The notes: generated by a model not told the origin, from the sequence alone. A stretch of DNA of 64,000 nt from Clostridiales bacterium (GCA_009911365.1 QXXF01000016.1:39429-103428), one strand, 5' to 3'; counted from the first letter of the stretch, positions 1 to 9,252 are shown. Made by a program: numbers and translations.

Positions 1-1442
1 ACATTTCGATGCTTTGGGTCGGCATGGCGATTTGTATCCCATCTTTGTCCCTAGCATCCGGCTTGATCACCATGGGCGTTTCTCCATGGCTGTCCATCAT
101 TAATGTAGCTCTGGGAAATATCATTGTACTGGTTCCGATCCAGCTAAACTCACAAATCGGAACGAAATACGGGATCCCGTTCCCACTCTTTGCCAGACTG
201 ACTTTTGGCGGAAAAGGCGCACAGATACCTGCGATTTTGAGGGCTATTACAGCCTGCGGATGGACTTCTGTGCAGGCTTGGGTAGGCGGCGGCGCAGTAG
301 CTGCCATTCTTGGATGTTTTATTCCAGCCTTTGCTAATGAAAGTTGGACCGTCGGCCTTCCTTCTTGGGGCGGGATGCAGACCGTTGGCTTTGGTCAATT
401 CATTGGTTATGTGATTTTCATGCTGTTCATCGGCTGGGTCGCTTACAAAGGGATGGATCAGATCAAATGGATCCAGAACATCGGCGGACCATTGCTCATC
501 ATTGTCATGATCGCTCTGCTGATCTGGGCGACGACTTATGCTGGCGGTTCTGGTTATTCCTTTGGAGATGTCATCAATTCTGGAAACAACGCTACTCTAA
601 TCGATCAAAACGGCGGATTCCTGCTGGTTTACTTGGGCGGCCTGATGGGCAACATCGCCTTCTGGGCTACCATGGCACTGAACATACCTGACTTTTCCAG
701 GTACGCAAGGTCACAAAAAGACCAATTTAGAGGCCAGCTTTACGGCATGCCGCTTCCAATGGCTTTCTGTGCTTTCGTAGGTGCGTTCTTCGCAAGAGCC
801 ACTGAATTGGTAGACGGAGTCGCAATGTTCGACCCGACTGCTGTATTCTATCACATTGACAACATAGTCATCAAACTGATCGCTGCTCTAGGTGTCGTCG
901 CTGCGACAGTCACCACTTGCGTAGCGGCCAACGTAGTTGCTCCAGCCAATGGATTTTCTAATATCAATCCAACTAAGATCAGCTACAGGAAGGGCGTTAT
1001 CATCACTATGTTCATTGCGTTCTTTATTTTGCAGGCATGGTGGATCTACGGTTCCGGCGGTGCGTACTTCACATGGATGAACGCATATGGCACCATCCTT
1101 TCACCGATCGCTGCCATCTTCATCGCAGACTACTTCGTATGCAAGAACAGACAGATCGAGATCGCCGCTCTGTTCAAGGGCGCAAACGGAAGATATTGGT
1201 ACTCCGGCGGATTCAACCAGGCAGCTATCGTCGCATGGATCGTGGCCTTTATCCTGCCTCTGCTGTCCTACTTTGGCATTGGCGGAGCCTTTGGAACGTT
1301 CATCACTTACATCAATGCGATTAACTACATCTGGTCCTTCGTAATCGGCTTCGTTCTCTACGTGATCCTGATGAACACAGGCATGGCGAAAGATTCCAAA
1401 CTTTCTCCTCAGGAGTTCCAGGCAATTGAAAAAGCGGAATAA
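1..1442 (+). CDS. NCS1-family permease (hydantoin/pyrimidine/allantoin type), 5' end outside window
   Basis: About 480 residues of a polytopic membrane protein with some eleven to twelve hydrophobic segments. It resembles NCS1 transporters (Mhp1, CodB, PucI), which move nucleobases, hydantoins or allantoin across the membrane with a cation. The first in-frame ATG is at position 9, but the codons before it stay open, and the family normally has 20-40 more residues ahead of the LWVGMAICIPS segment, so the true start is probably left of the window. The next gene downstream is a hydantoinase, separated by 110 bases that contain a hairpin, so the likely substrate is a hydantoin or dihydropyrimidine. 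The exact substrate cannot be read from the sequence. Confidence 0.88.
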   Translation, partial: ISMLWVGMAICIPSLSLASGLITMGVSPWLSIINVALGNIIVLVPIQLNSQIGTKYGIPFPLFARLTFGGKGAQIPAILRAITACGWTSVQAWVGGGAVAAILGCFIPAFANESWTVGLPSWGGMQTVGFGQFIGYVIFMLFIGWVAYKGMDQIKWIQNIGGPLLIIVMIALLIWATTYAGGSGYSFGDVINSGNNATLIDQNGGFLLVYLGGLMGNIAFWATMALNIPDFSRYARSQKDQFRGQLYGMPLPMAFCAFVGAFFARATELVDGVAMFDPTAVFYHIDNIVIKLIAALGVVAATVTTCVAANVVAPANGFSNINPTKISYRKGVIITMFIAFFILQAWWIYGSGGAYFTWMNAYGTILSPIAAIFIADYFVCKNRQIEIAALFKGANGRYWYSGGFNQAAIVAWIVAFILPLLSYFGIGGAFGTFITYINAINYIWSFVIGFVLYVILMNTGMAKDSKLSPQEFQAIEKAE

Positions 1443-1491
1443 AGACGCTGGATCGACAATTTTATTTCAATGACGAATGACTTTGACACTC

Positions 1492-1522
1492 GTAGGAGCC
1501 TTTGAGACCCAAAGGCTTCTAC
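1492..1522 (+). promoter_or_regulatory. Intercistronic hairpin between permease and hydantoinase
   Basis: Arms at 1492-1504 (GTAGGAGCCTTTG) and 1510-1522 (CAAAGGCTTCTAC) form a 13-pair stem with one G-U pair around a five-base loop. No T-run follows, so it is not a standard terminator. It ends about 17 bases before the ribosome-binding site of the hydantoinase gene. It may stabilise or separate the two messages. Confidence 0.55.
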
Positions 1523-1552
1523 CCTTATATCAATTAAAAGGAGGTTGTTATC

Positions 1553-2974
1553 ATGGATTTATTACTAAAAGGCGGCACAGTCGTAACCGCACAAGCCAGC
1601 TTTAAAGCTGACGTAGCTGTAAAAGGCGGAAAAATTACAGCTATTGGAGCTGGATTGAAGCCCGAACACAATACAGAGGTCGTAGACGCAAAGGGCAAGC
1701 TGGTCCTCCCAGGTGCGATCGATGGACATACTCATCTGGCAATGCCTTTTGGCGGCACCATTTCCACAGACGATTATTATGCGGGCACCAGATCCGCTGC
1801 CTGCGGCGGAACCACTACAGTTTTTGACTTTGTGCTCCAAGGGCAGGGCGAACCGATGCTGGACGCGATCAAGAGAAGAGATGCTCTCGCTGCTCCAGAC
1901 GCCGCAGTTGATTATTCCTTCCACATTGGTGTGGGCGATGTGACTACGGATGAAATGCTGGATTCCATGAAAGACGCAGTAGATTATGGTGTCACTTCTT
2001 TCAAGGTGTTCATGGTCTATGATTTCGGCGTTGATGATGGCCAGTTCTTCAAGACTCTGAAAAAGGCTAAAGAAATCGGTGCCCTGGTAGGCGTTCACGC
2101 AGAAAACAGAGAAGTCAATAACGTCCTGATTGGTCAGTATCTGGCAGAAGGAAAAACAGACGCATGGTGGCATTACATGGCTAAAAACGAGGCTGTGGAA
2201 GGCGAAGCTGATGTGAGAGCCATTAATCTGGCAAAAATGGCAGGAACATCCCTCTATATCGTCCACCTGGGCAACAAACAGGGCATGGACGCAGTCACAG
2301 AAGCAAGAGATCAGGGCTATCCGATCTTTGCGGAAACTTGCCCGCAATACCTCTACTTCACCAGCAAAGTTTACAAAGACGGCATTCCAGAACAAGGCCT
2401 GCGGGCACGGGACTTCGTATGCTCCCCTCCAATGAAGGGCAAGGAATCCCAGGACGCACTGTGGGAAGGCATCAAGAGAGGCGATATCGCAACTATCGCA
2501 ACAGACCACTGCCCGTTCACAAAAGCGGAAAAAGACTGGGGAATCACGCAGAAGGACGGCTCTGCCGGAAACTTCACCACCATTCCAAATGGCTGCGCTG
2601 GCATCGAAAACATGTACCCGTACATTCTTTCCGAAGCTAACAAGGGCAGGATCTCCTTCAACAAGGCTGTTGAACTGTGCGCTACCAACCCTGCGAAACT
2701 CTTTGGCCTGGATCATCTGAAAGGTGCGTTGCAGGTAGGTCTGGACGCAGATATCGTTTTGTACGATCCAAAGAAATCCTTTACCATTACCAATGATGCG
2801 ATGCACGGTGACACGGACCACACAGTTTGGGAAGGCGCAAAGCTGAAAGGTTATCCGGTCGCCACTTACAGCAGAGGAAACTTGGTTTACAAAGATGGCG
2901 AATTCTTGGGCAAGAGAGGCGATGGTCAATTCCTCAAATGCAAGCAGATTAAGCTAAAGACACCGGAACTGTAA
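1553..2974 (+). CDS. hydA: D-hydantoinase / dihydropyrimidinase
   Basis: A 473-residue cyclic amidohydrolase that opens hydantoin or dihydropyrimidine rings to N-carbamoyl amino acids in the cytoplasm. The binuclear metal site is complete: His59 and His61 (GHTH), the lysine to be carboxylated at 151 (TSFKVFMVYDF), His182 (VHAEN), His238 (YIVHLG) and Asp318 (ATDHCPF); Tyr156 matches the substrate-binding tyrosine. The length is normal for the family. A strong AAAAGGAGG lies 9 bases before the ATG. It follows the NCS1 permease, which suggests an uptake-and-hydrolysis pair. Dihydropyrimidinase and D-hydantoinase cannot be told apart from sequence alone, and no carbamoylase gene is in the window. 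Confidence 0.93.
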   Translation: MDLLLKGGTVVTAQASFKADVAVKGGKITAIGAGLKPEHNTEVVDAKGKLVLPGAIDGHTHLAMPFGGTISTDDYYAGTRSAACGGTTTVFDFVLQGQGEPMLDAIKRRDALAAPDAAVDYSFHIGVGDVTTDEMLDSMKDAVDYGVTSFKVFMVYDFGVDDGQFFKTLKKAKEIGALVGVHAENREVNNVLIGQYLAEGKTDAWWHYMAKNEAVEGEADVRAINLAKMAGTSLYIVHLGNKQGMDAVTEARDQGYPIFAETCPQYLYFTSKVYKDGIPEQGLRARDFVCSPPMKGKESQDALWEGIKRGDIATIATDHCPFTKAEKDWGITQKDGSAGNFTTIPNGCAGIENMYPYILSEANKGRISFNKAVELCATNPAKLFGLDHLKGALQVGLDADIVLYDPKKSFTITNDAMHGDTDHTVWEGAKLKGYPVATYSRGNLVYKDGEFLGKRGDGQFLKCKQIKLKTPEL

Positions 2975-3319
2975 ACAGAATGTAACAAAAGCTACACTGG
3001 AAATATGGTCATCCCAGATCCTGATTTCCATATGCCACCTATAAAGGCGACGCTTCATGGTACTTTCTCGGGAACTCTGGAAACAATGTATGATGCGGTT
3101 TCCTACATAATGATAATCAATCGCCGTAAGAAAGTCCCAGCAGCAAAAGAAGCCGCACAAGTGTTTTTTGTGTTTCACTTGTGCGGCTTCTTTGATGTTT
3201 TTATTTGTTTTACGGTCCGTCTACAGCCTTGCCCTAGATCCGTTGTGCCCCCACCCACAATAAAATCGCTGTGAAGGCCACAAAAAATCAACCCACGCTT
3301 AAAAAGCCGGACCTATCCC
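2975..3319. other. Intergenic region with one terminator
   Basis: There is no convincing gene in these 345 bases. The only clear structure is the terminator at 3146-3205. Confidence 0.6.
3146..3205 (+). terminator. Rho-independent terminator of the permease-hydantoinase unit
   Basis: An 18-pair perfect stem (3146-3163 with 3176-3193, core GAAGCCGCACAAGTG) with a 12-base loop is followed by a T-rich tract. Confidence 0.9.
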
Positions 3320-3880
3320 TTACCGATCTTTTTCCTCGTCTTTTGACAGATGAATTCGTACGTTCCGCTGCTTTTCTCCTTTGAACCTTTCCCGATAGAT
3401 CCGAATCAGCAACGTGTAAAGCACATCATAGAGCAACAAGAACAAGGTCCCAGCAATGACTAAGACCGCAATGGGCAAATCAGGAAGCTCAATGTTTCCC
3501 AAGAGCACCCCTTGGAAAGCCATGAGTACTGCCGTCACTTCCGCTCCAAAGAAGGCCACCTTTAAAATCACCTGGCCCACAGGGTTTTTGATTTTTTCGA
3601 TGTAATACTTCACTACCCCATACAAGCCAAAGAGGCATGCGTACGGCAGGATCCCCAGTTTATTGGGCACAATCAAAAGACCCAGCAGCACCGCGGCGGC
3701 ATAAAGCGCAATACCACCCTTCACACCTGTTTCTATGATCATCACAGCGATAAATACAGAACTGATAGCGTAAAGAGTCAGTTCCACCCCTGGAACCATG
3801 GACGCTCCAAACATGAACGCCACAGTCAGTGCCAAACAGATCCCGCCTAACGCAATTTTATAAGTGCCTTTTCTCATCAC
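3320..3880 (-). CDS. Small integral membrane protein of the DUF5685/DnaJ gene trio
   Basis: A 186-residue protein with about five hydrophobic segments between residues 8 and 160 and a charged, basic then acidic tail (from about 165). Layout and size recall ECF-type S components, but I recognise no diagnostic motif, so the function is unknown. It is the last gene of a three-gene reverse-strand unit after the DnaJ-domain gene, with an 18-base gap. The constant company of a J-domain protein would fit a role in membrane protein quality control, but that is inference. Confidence 0.75.
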   Translation of the reverse strand: MMRKGTYKIALGGICLALTVAFMFGASMVPGVELTLYAISSVFIAVMIIETGVKGGIALYAAAVLLGLLIVPNKLGILPYACLFGLYGVVKYYIEKIKNPVGQVILKVAFFGAEVTAVLMAFQGVLLGNIELPDLPIAVLVIAGTLFLLLYDVLYTLLIRIYRERFKGEKQRNVRIHLSKDEEKDR

Positions 3881-3898
3881 CTGATCACCCCTGTAACA

Positions 3899-4480
3899 TT
3901 ATATGCAGTCGCAGCAAAAATCCGCACAGCAATAACACTGGAGCGCCTTGCAAAACGCATCCTCTGTTGAATTGAAGCCTCTCCCAAAGGCCGCATTCTG
4001 ATATGATCTGCCCACATTCATCATCTGATTGAGCGCTTGGTTGTATTCCGGATTGTGGGGATCCATATTAACCGCCTGGCGCACTTTATTCACACCGTCA
4101 TCGTACCATCCTTTTCGATAAGAAAGCATACCTGACAGAAACATCCATTCTGCGTTCCGATTAGGACTCCTATTCAAAATATCCTCAGCAGCCTGCAGAT
4201 TTCCCATATCAATATGACGGCGTACTTGATTGAATTCCGCTGAAGCGGCGTTACTCCCCTGGCTCTGACCATATCCACCGCCATAACCAGAAGAACCGCC
4301 TCCCTTCATCAGCATCTCATAAGCTTCATTGACTTCCTGCAGCTTTTCTTCCGCCAAATCGGACAATGGATTGTTCTGGTATCTGTCCGGATGATATTTT
4401 TTCACCAATTCTTTATACGCTGCTTTGATTTCCGCTTCCGAAGCACCTTGCCTCACTCCTAATACTTCATATGGATCCAT
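3899..4480 (-). CDS. J-domain (DnaJ-like) protein with Cys-rich C-terminus
   Basis: A 193-residue protein. Residues 1-60 are a J domain with the essential HPD at 30-32, so it should stimulate an Hsp70 (DnaK) ATPase. A Gly/Ser-rich linker (60-80) leads to helical TPR-like repeats (about 82-150). The last 20 residues hold seven cysteines ([11 protein letters not shown]). It lacks the zinc-finger and substrate-binding domains of true DnaJ. Its ATG directly abuts the stop codon of the upstream DUF5685 gene, and its AGAAGGAGG lies inside that gene, so the two are translationally coupled. Client proteins are unknown. Confidence 0.88.
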   Translation of the reverse strand: MDPYEVLGVRQGASEAEIKAAYKELVKKYHPDRYQNNPLSDLAEEKLQEVNEAYEMLMKGGGSSGYGGGYGQSQGSNAASAEFNQVRRHIDMGNLQAAEDILNRSPNRNAEWMFLSGMLSYRKGWYDDGVNKVRQAVNMDPHNPEYNQALNQMMNVGRSYQNAAFGRGFNSTEDAFCKALQCYCCADFCCDCI

Positions 4481-5338
4481 TTATTCCTCCTTCTGGGTCA
4501 AATCCTCTGTTTTTCTCAATAACCCTTTATAAATAATGTTTTCTATGATGCCTCTGTTTTTCCAAATGGTGAGCAGATCCGCCGCCTTTGCCATCTCCCC
4601 TAGGTAATGGAACAAATTAAACCTGCAGGTTTCCATGATCCTGCCTTGAAAGTCCGCTTCTCCTAGTTCGTAAGAAAATCGGTACAAAAGCGGGTTGTAA
4701 GCACCGCTTTGGATATTTTCCTCCACATCGTCCACTGCGTCCATGAGATAGATCCATTTTCCCAAATGATAACCGATCCGCCGCAGGGCTTCCTGCTCTT
4801 TAAAGCCTTCAGGCAGCGGCCCTTCTTCAAAAATGGTTTCCATGATCTTGGCAAAGGCCTCCGCAGCCTGATCCAGGCTAGCGCATTTTTCTTCTTCTAA
4901 TCTGGAAAGGGCCTTTAAATTTTCCTCCACCTTTTGACACAAAGCGGGTCTCGCCTGGCGTAGCTTGCGGTAGATCCCTTTCAGCGTCGCCGTAGCGGCC
5001 TTGGCGTATAGCTTTCCTTCATCATGAGCATCGTCCAACAGCTTGTACCAAGCCAGGATCAGCATCACGTCCGCCGCATAATCAATGGCTTCGTTTTTGA
5101 CAATGGTTTTCTTTTTAATGGGATGGATCAGGCAATGTTCCCTGGAAGGCTGATCTTCCGGCCTTTGCAGTCCAGCCAAAAGCAGAGCTAGAAATGCTGC
5201 GTCATAGCTGAGAACCATCCTGGGGAGCTGTCCGTAACGTCTAGCGATGGATTTGCAGACCCCGCAGTAATAGCCGCTGTAGACTTCGAATTCCCGCATT
5301 TTCAGTTCTGGTTTGTCCGCTATGACATAGCCTAACAT
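4481..5338 (-). CDS. DUF5685 family protein
   Basis: A 285-residue soluble, mostly helical protein. The start (MLGYVIADKPELKMREFEVY) and the motif YCGVCKSI with the following RRYG are what I know from the DUF5685 family of Clostridia; the paired cysteines could bind a metal or cofactor. The function is unknown. It heads the unit with the J-domain and membrane genes. A weak candidate promoter (TATGAT -10) lies in the 60 bases upstream. Confidence 0.82.
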   Translation of the reverse strand: MLGYVIADKPELKMREFEVYSGYYCGVCKSIARRYGQLPRMVLSYDAAFLALLLAGLQRPEDQPSREHCLIHPIKKKTIVKNEAIDYAADVMLILAWYKLLDDAHDEGKLYAKAATATLKGIYRKLRQARPALCQKVEENLKALSRLEEEKCASLDQAAEAFAKIMETIFEEGPLPEGFKEQEALRRIGYHLGKWIYLMDAVDDVEENIQSGAYNPLLYRFSYELGEADFQGRIMETCRFNLFHYLGEMAKAADLLTIWKNRGIIENIIYKGLLRKTEDLTQKEE

Positions 5339-5866
5339 GCTGCCGCCCCTTTCTAGACCCTTAGAGTATCATAATCACCGGGGAAATTCAAACAAATCCG
5401 CAAAAATGTCATAAAAACTTCATGAATTTTTAATGCTCTGGCGAAACCTTTATAGCAGTTCTGAAAGCTATTGCCGCATGCTAGCAAACGCTTCAAGTTT
5501 CCCTATCACTTGTATTGTGCCAACAAGTGCCTAAATCAAGTGGCTTGATTTCATTTTTATATATTTTTTACATTTTTTAATTTTATTACTACCACTTTAG
5601 CCTTTTTTCGCTATAATAAATCAAAATATTTCCAATTCATTAATTTTATGCAGCTGTCGCAAAAGAAAGCCTAATTTGTTGGCACATAAGACACAGAAAT
5701 ATGAAAAAGTCAAAGCACATCATGTGCCATGTGTTTACTTTTGCGAACATTGCCATTTATACAGCAAAGGCATAGCGGTACCAATCATAAGAAAGGCATT
5801 AAGCTTTGAAAATCCGGGTCACTGATTGTTGCCAAAACCAATTTTATTGAAACTACGGAGGTTATC
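5339..5866. other. AT-rich intergenic region with short inverted repeats
   Basis: There is no gene here. Visible structures are a hairpin at 5533-5551 (AAATCAAG, TGG, CTTGATTT) followed by T-rich sequence, CACTTGT/ACAAGTG around 5507-5529, and two copies in opposite orientation of the motif TTGTTGGCACA (about 5515-5525 and 5677-5687). A third copy lies near 7016. Confidence 0.5.
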
Positions 5867-6750
5867 ATGAGTGATTTTAAACAAATGCTAGAGCTAGAAA
5901 TTTTGATGGAAACAAAACAGTTGAAACAAAGCCAAAAGACCTTAGCAGAATCTCCCCTGGAAGGCTTTTTGTACGTGAATGGAAAAAAAGAAAATCTTAT
6001 TATCAAATCATCAAGAAAAAAATCGGCTCCAGATGGCGAAACATTCAACTCCATATTAACGAAGACCCAGCACTCACCCGCAAACTGACTGAAAAAAGAA
6101 TCGCAGATGAAATGATCCAAACTTGTCTTGGAAATCTGAAGGTTTTAGAGAACACACTGCGTCGCTTCTAATCCTGTGACACGCCTGATATTTTAGCTAG
6201 CCTGCCTAGCAAATATCAAGACGCTTTCTTGCTCTGCCACAAGCAGCAAATCAACGCATGGTTTTCCGCGCCATATCAGAAAGCACCTTTTGATACTAAA
6301 AGGCATATTCATATAACTGCCTGTGGTGAATTAGTATGTTCAAAATCCGAGGTCATTATCGCAGATGCCCTCTTTAGCTGCGGTATCCTGTTCCACTATG
6401 ATGAGTGATTTCCTTATCCAGACGATGATGGCAATTTTTACTATCCTGATTTTACCATGCTGTTGCCTAATGATCTGAAACTCATAGGGGAGCATCTCGG
6501 GCTTCTTGGAGAAATGGCTTACTGTGTCCATAACGCACAAAAGCTGCATAATTACCAGCGAAATGAGGTCTTTATTGGAAAAAACCTAATTCTGACACAA
6601 GATGACAGTGAAGGAAATTGTAACAGTGCATTTATCTGGCGTATTATTAAAGAGCATATCCTACCACAGTTTAATAGTATGGCTCTCAACATGGAATATC
6701 CCGTCTTAATCGGGCATCAAGAAAACGTATTGCATCAGAAATTTGCTTGA
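5867..6750 (+). pseudogene. Decayed gene for a conserved Clostridia protein with a PD-(D/E)XK-like core
   Basis: A good start (ACGGAGGTTATC before ATG 5867) opens a frame that runs to about 5985 and then shifts within an A-rich run (A7-G-A4, 5982-5994). The continuing frame is interrupted by TAA at 6169-6171 and TGA at 6406-6408 and ends at 6750. Read through the lesions, it gives about 290 residues with EGFLYVNG near the start, then LVCSKSEVIIADALF, FYYPDFTMLLP, EHLGLLGEMAYC and FIGKNLILTQ. This order matches a family of uncharacterised Clostridia proteins whose SKSE...YPDF...EH pattern looks nuclease-like. Three separate lesions make it non-functional. Confidence 0.8.
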
Positions 6751-7106
6751 ATTTCAACATATGGACATGTAGGCAAAATCAGTTTTGAAAGACATTGCTG
6801 TTTACTGTCGAGCATTCTGATCTGGCATATCATTCGCAGTGCCCAATGCGCTGCGCTAACAAATCAAGATACAAAAGATCAAAATTGCGTTTTGCGTAAA
6901 ATTTTTCTCCATAAAGCCATTTTTTTTGAAGAAAAAAGCTCTTTTATCTATAATATTTTCTATATAACTCATATTATTTCCACACATGTGCAATTTTTAA
7001 ACCCTATGTGCCTATTTGTTGGCGCAAAAACAATATGGAGTACCTATGAAAAACAAACTATCAGAAATAAGAGTCAACAAAAACACAAATTTTCCCACGT
7101 TTTCCC
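6751..7106. other. AT-rich intergenic region upstream of the aconitase promoter
   Basis: Short open frames here have no ribosome-binding sites and look random. The only item noted is the TTGTTGGCGCA motif near 7016-7026. Confidence 0.5.
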
Positions 7107-7135
7107 TTGACCCTTTTCTCGCATACTGGTATACT
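7107..7135 (+). promoter_or_regulatory. Sigma-A promoter of the acn-icd-gntR cluster
   Basis: TTGACC (7107-7112), a 17-base spacer and TATACT (7130-7135). Transcription would begin near 7142, leaving a leader of about 190 bases before the chosen aconitase start. The leader contains a CCGGAAA/TTTCCGG inverted repeat around 7253-7282. Confidence 0.8.
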
Positions 7136-7144
7136 TGTATACAA
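7121..7144 (+). promoter_or_regulatory. Candidate GntR-type operator overlapping the -10 element
   Basis: Three phased octamers, GCATACTG, GTATACTT and GTATACAA, start at 7121, 7129 and 7137; the last part forms the palindrome TTGTATACAA (7135-7144). Operators built on GTATAC are known for FadR-subfamily GntR regulators such as UxuR/ExuR. A GntR gene closes this cluster, so autoregulated control is a reasonable inference. Confidence 0.6.
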
Positions 7145-7332
7145 TGATGTGCAAGGTCAATGTTTCTACACTAGGCTGTACCTTTTTCAAACATCACGCA
7201 CAGCAAAGTCAATTTCATTGATCCACTTGCGAAACCAGGCCTTGCTGAACATCCGGAAATGCCATGCTATGCTGTTTCCGGCATACTAAACAACCAATCG
7301 TTTCATTTATGAATAAGGAGGTCCATATACAA

Positions 7333-9252
7333 ATGGGAAAAACACTAGCTTACAAAATCCTCGAAAACCATCTGGTGGAAGGAAACCTAACGCCAGGCGA
7401 GGAAATCACCATCAAAATCGACCAGACCCTGACTCAGGATTCCACCGGCACCATGGTGTACCTGCAGCTTGAGGCCATGGACGTGGACAAAGTCCAGACA
7501 GAGCTTTCTGTAGCTTATATTGACCACAACACGCTGCAGACAGGCTTTGAAAACGCAGACGACCATGCGTTCATCAAGAGCGTGGCCCAGAGACACGGCG
7601 TTCTGTTTTCCAAGCCAGGCAACGGCATCTGCCACCAGCTGCATCTAGAAAACTATGGAAAACCAGGCAAAACTCTGCTGGGTTCTGACAGCCATACGCC
7701 CACTGGCGGCGGCCTGGGCATGATCGCCATTGGCGCAGGTGGCCTGGACGTGGCAGTAGCCATGGCCAAGGGTACATATAGCCTAGTAGCTCCAAAAGTG
7801 GTAAAAGTAGAATTAAAAGGCGCTCTCAACCCATGGACTTCCGCAAAAGACGTGATTCTCTACGTGCTCCAGCAGCTCAGCGTAAAAGGCGGCGTGGGCA
7901 AGATCGTGGAATACACTGGCGAAGGCGTGAAATCCCTTTCTGTTACTGATCGAGCAACCATCACCAACATGGGTGCGGAGCTGGGTGCGACTACTTCTGT
8001 GTTCCCAAGCGACGAAAACACAAAAGCTTACCTGAAATCCCAGGGCAGAGAGGCGGATTACGCACCGCTGGCAGCAGACGCTGACGCAGTTTATGACCAG
8101 GAATTGATCGTGGACCTGAACACGCTCGCACCGCTGGCAGCGCAGCCTCACAGCCCAGACAACGTAGATTCCGTAGCCAACATCGGTGAGATCAAAGTGG
8201 ACCAGGTAGCCATCGGCAGCTGCACCAACTCTTCCTATACAGATCTAATGAAAGTCGCAGCCATCCTCAAAGGCAAGAAAGTGCATCCTGACGTGAGTCT
8301 TGTCATTTCACCGGGATCCAGCAAGATCATGTCCAAAATGGCCCAGAACGGGGCTCTCGCAGATATCATCAACGCTGGTGCTAGGGTCATTGAAAACGCC
8401 TGCGGACCTTGTATCGGCATGGGTCAGTCTCCAAAATCAGGTGCAGTTTCCCTGCGGACCTTTAATCGCAACTTTAAAGGAAGGAGCGGAACACTGGATG
8501 CTGACGTATATCTGGTAAGTCCAGAAACCGCAGCGATTTCCGCAATCAAAGGCGTGCTCACAGACGGCAGCAAAACCGGCGAAAACCTGCCGGACATCGC
8601 AGCGGCTGACTTTACGCCAAATGACAATTTTGTGGTTTATCCGGAAGGCACTAACACGGAAAACACCCCTGTTGCCATGGGACCGAACATCAAACCGTTC
8701 CCAAGAAACATCGCCCTGCCGGAAACCGTGGAAGTGACCGTAACTCTCCATGCGGGCGACAACATCACCACAGACGATATCATGCCATCCGACTCCAGGC
8801 TGCTGCCATACCGCTCTAACATCCCGCACCTCTCCAATTACTGCTTTGAAAAGGTGGACAGCGGATTCGCGGGCAGATGTAAAGAGGCGAAAACCTGCGC
8901 CATCATCGGCGGCGATAACTATGGACAGGGCTCCAGCCGTGAACACGCTGCGCTGGCACCGCTATATTTAGGTATCAAATTCGTACTGGCAAAATCCTTT
9001 GCCCGGATCCACAGATCCAACTTGATCAACAGCGGCATCATGCCTCTGGTATTTGAAAACCCAGGGGATTACGATGATTTCAAAATTGGCGACAAGCTGG
9101 TGATCGAAAACGCCCCTGCCCAGGTGAAATCCGGCAGCGTGGAAGTGAAAAATCCTGCTACGGGAAAGACTTACAAAACAGCAACCAATTTCTCCGATCT
9201 GGAAATCCAACTGATTTTAAAAGGCGGAAAGATCAATTACATGAAAGGTTAG
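7333..9252 (+). CDS. acnA: Aconitate hydratase (monomeric, homoaconitase-like short type)
   Basis: Isomerises citrate to isocitrate through cis-aconitate with a 4Fe-4S cluster. The chosen start gives 639 residues, the usual size of the short aconitase type of anaerobes. Cluster cysteines are visible in AIGSCTNSSY and ENACGPCIGMG, substrate loops in GSDSHTPTGGGLGM and YGQGSSREHAAL. The open frame begins at 7264, but ATG 7333 is preferred: AAGGAGG lies 11 bases upstream and MGKTLAYKILENHL fits the family start. Isocitrate dehydrogenase follows after 10 bases, so this is a citrate-to-2-oxoglutarate branch, most likely for glutamate synthesis. Confidence 0.93.
   Translation: MGKTLAYKILENHLVEGNLTPGEEITIKIDQTLTQDSTGTMVYLQLEAMDVDKVQTELSVAYIDHNTLQTGFENADDHAFIKSVAQRHGVLFSKPGNGICHQLHLENYGKPGKTLLGSDSHTPTGGGLGMIAIGAGGLDVAVAMAKGTYSLVAPKVVKVELKGALNPWTSAKDVILYVLQQLSVKGGVGKIVEYTGEGVKSLSVTDRATITNMGAELGATTSVFPSDENTKAYLKSQGREADYAPLAADADAVYDQELIVDLNTLAPLAAQPHSPDNVDSVANIGEIKVDQVAIGSCTNSSYTDLMKVAAILKGKKVHPDVSLVISPGSSKIMSKMAQNGALADIINAGARVIENACGPCIGMGQSPKSGAVSLRTFNRNFKGRSGTLDADVYLVSPETAAISAIKGVLTDGSKTGENLPDIAAADFTPNDNFVVYPEGTNTENTPVAMGPNIKPFPRNIALPETVEVTVTLHAGDNITTDDIMPSDSRLLPYRSNIPHLSNYCFEKVDSGFAGRCKEAKTCAIIGGDNYGQGSSREHAALAPLYLGIKFVLAKSFARIHRSNLINSGIMPLVFENPGDYDDFKIGDKLVIENAPAQVKSGSVEVKNPATGKTYKTATNFSDLEIQLILKGGKINYMKG

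Noticed and set aside
1565-2929. 454-codon open frame on the minus strand
   Set aside because: Lies wholly opposite the hydantoinase gene, has no ribosome-binding site and no recognisable domain; it results from the codon pattern of the real gene.
5533-5551. Hairpin with T-rich sequence as a terminator
   Set aside because: Only eight pairs, and no plus-strand gene ends upstream.
6892-7289. Small open frames upstream of aconitase
   Set aside because: Low-complexity AT-rich sequence without ribosome-binding sites; they overlap the promoter.
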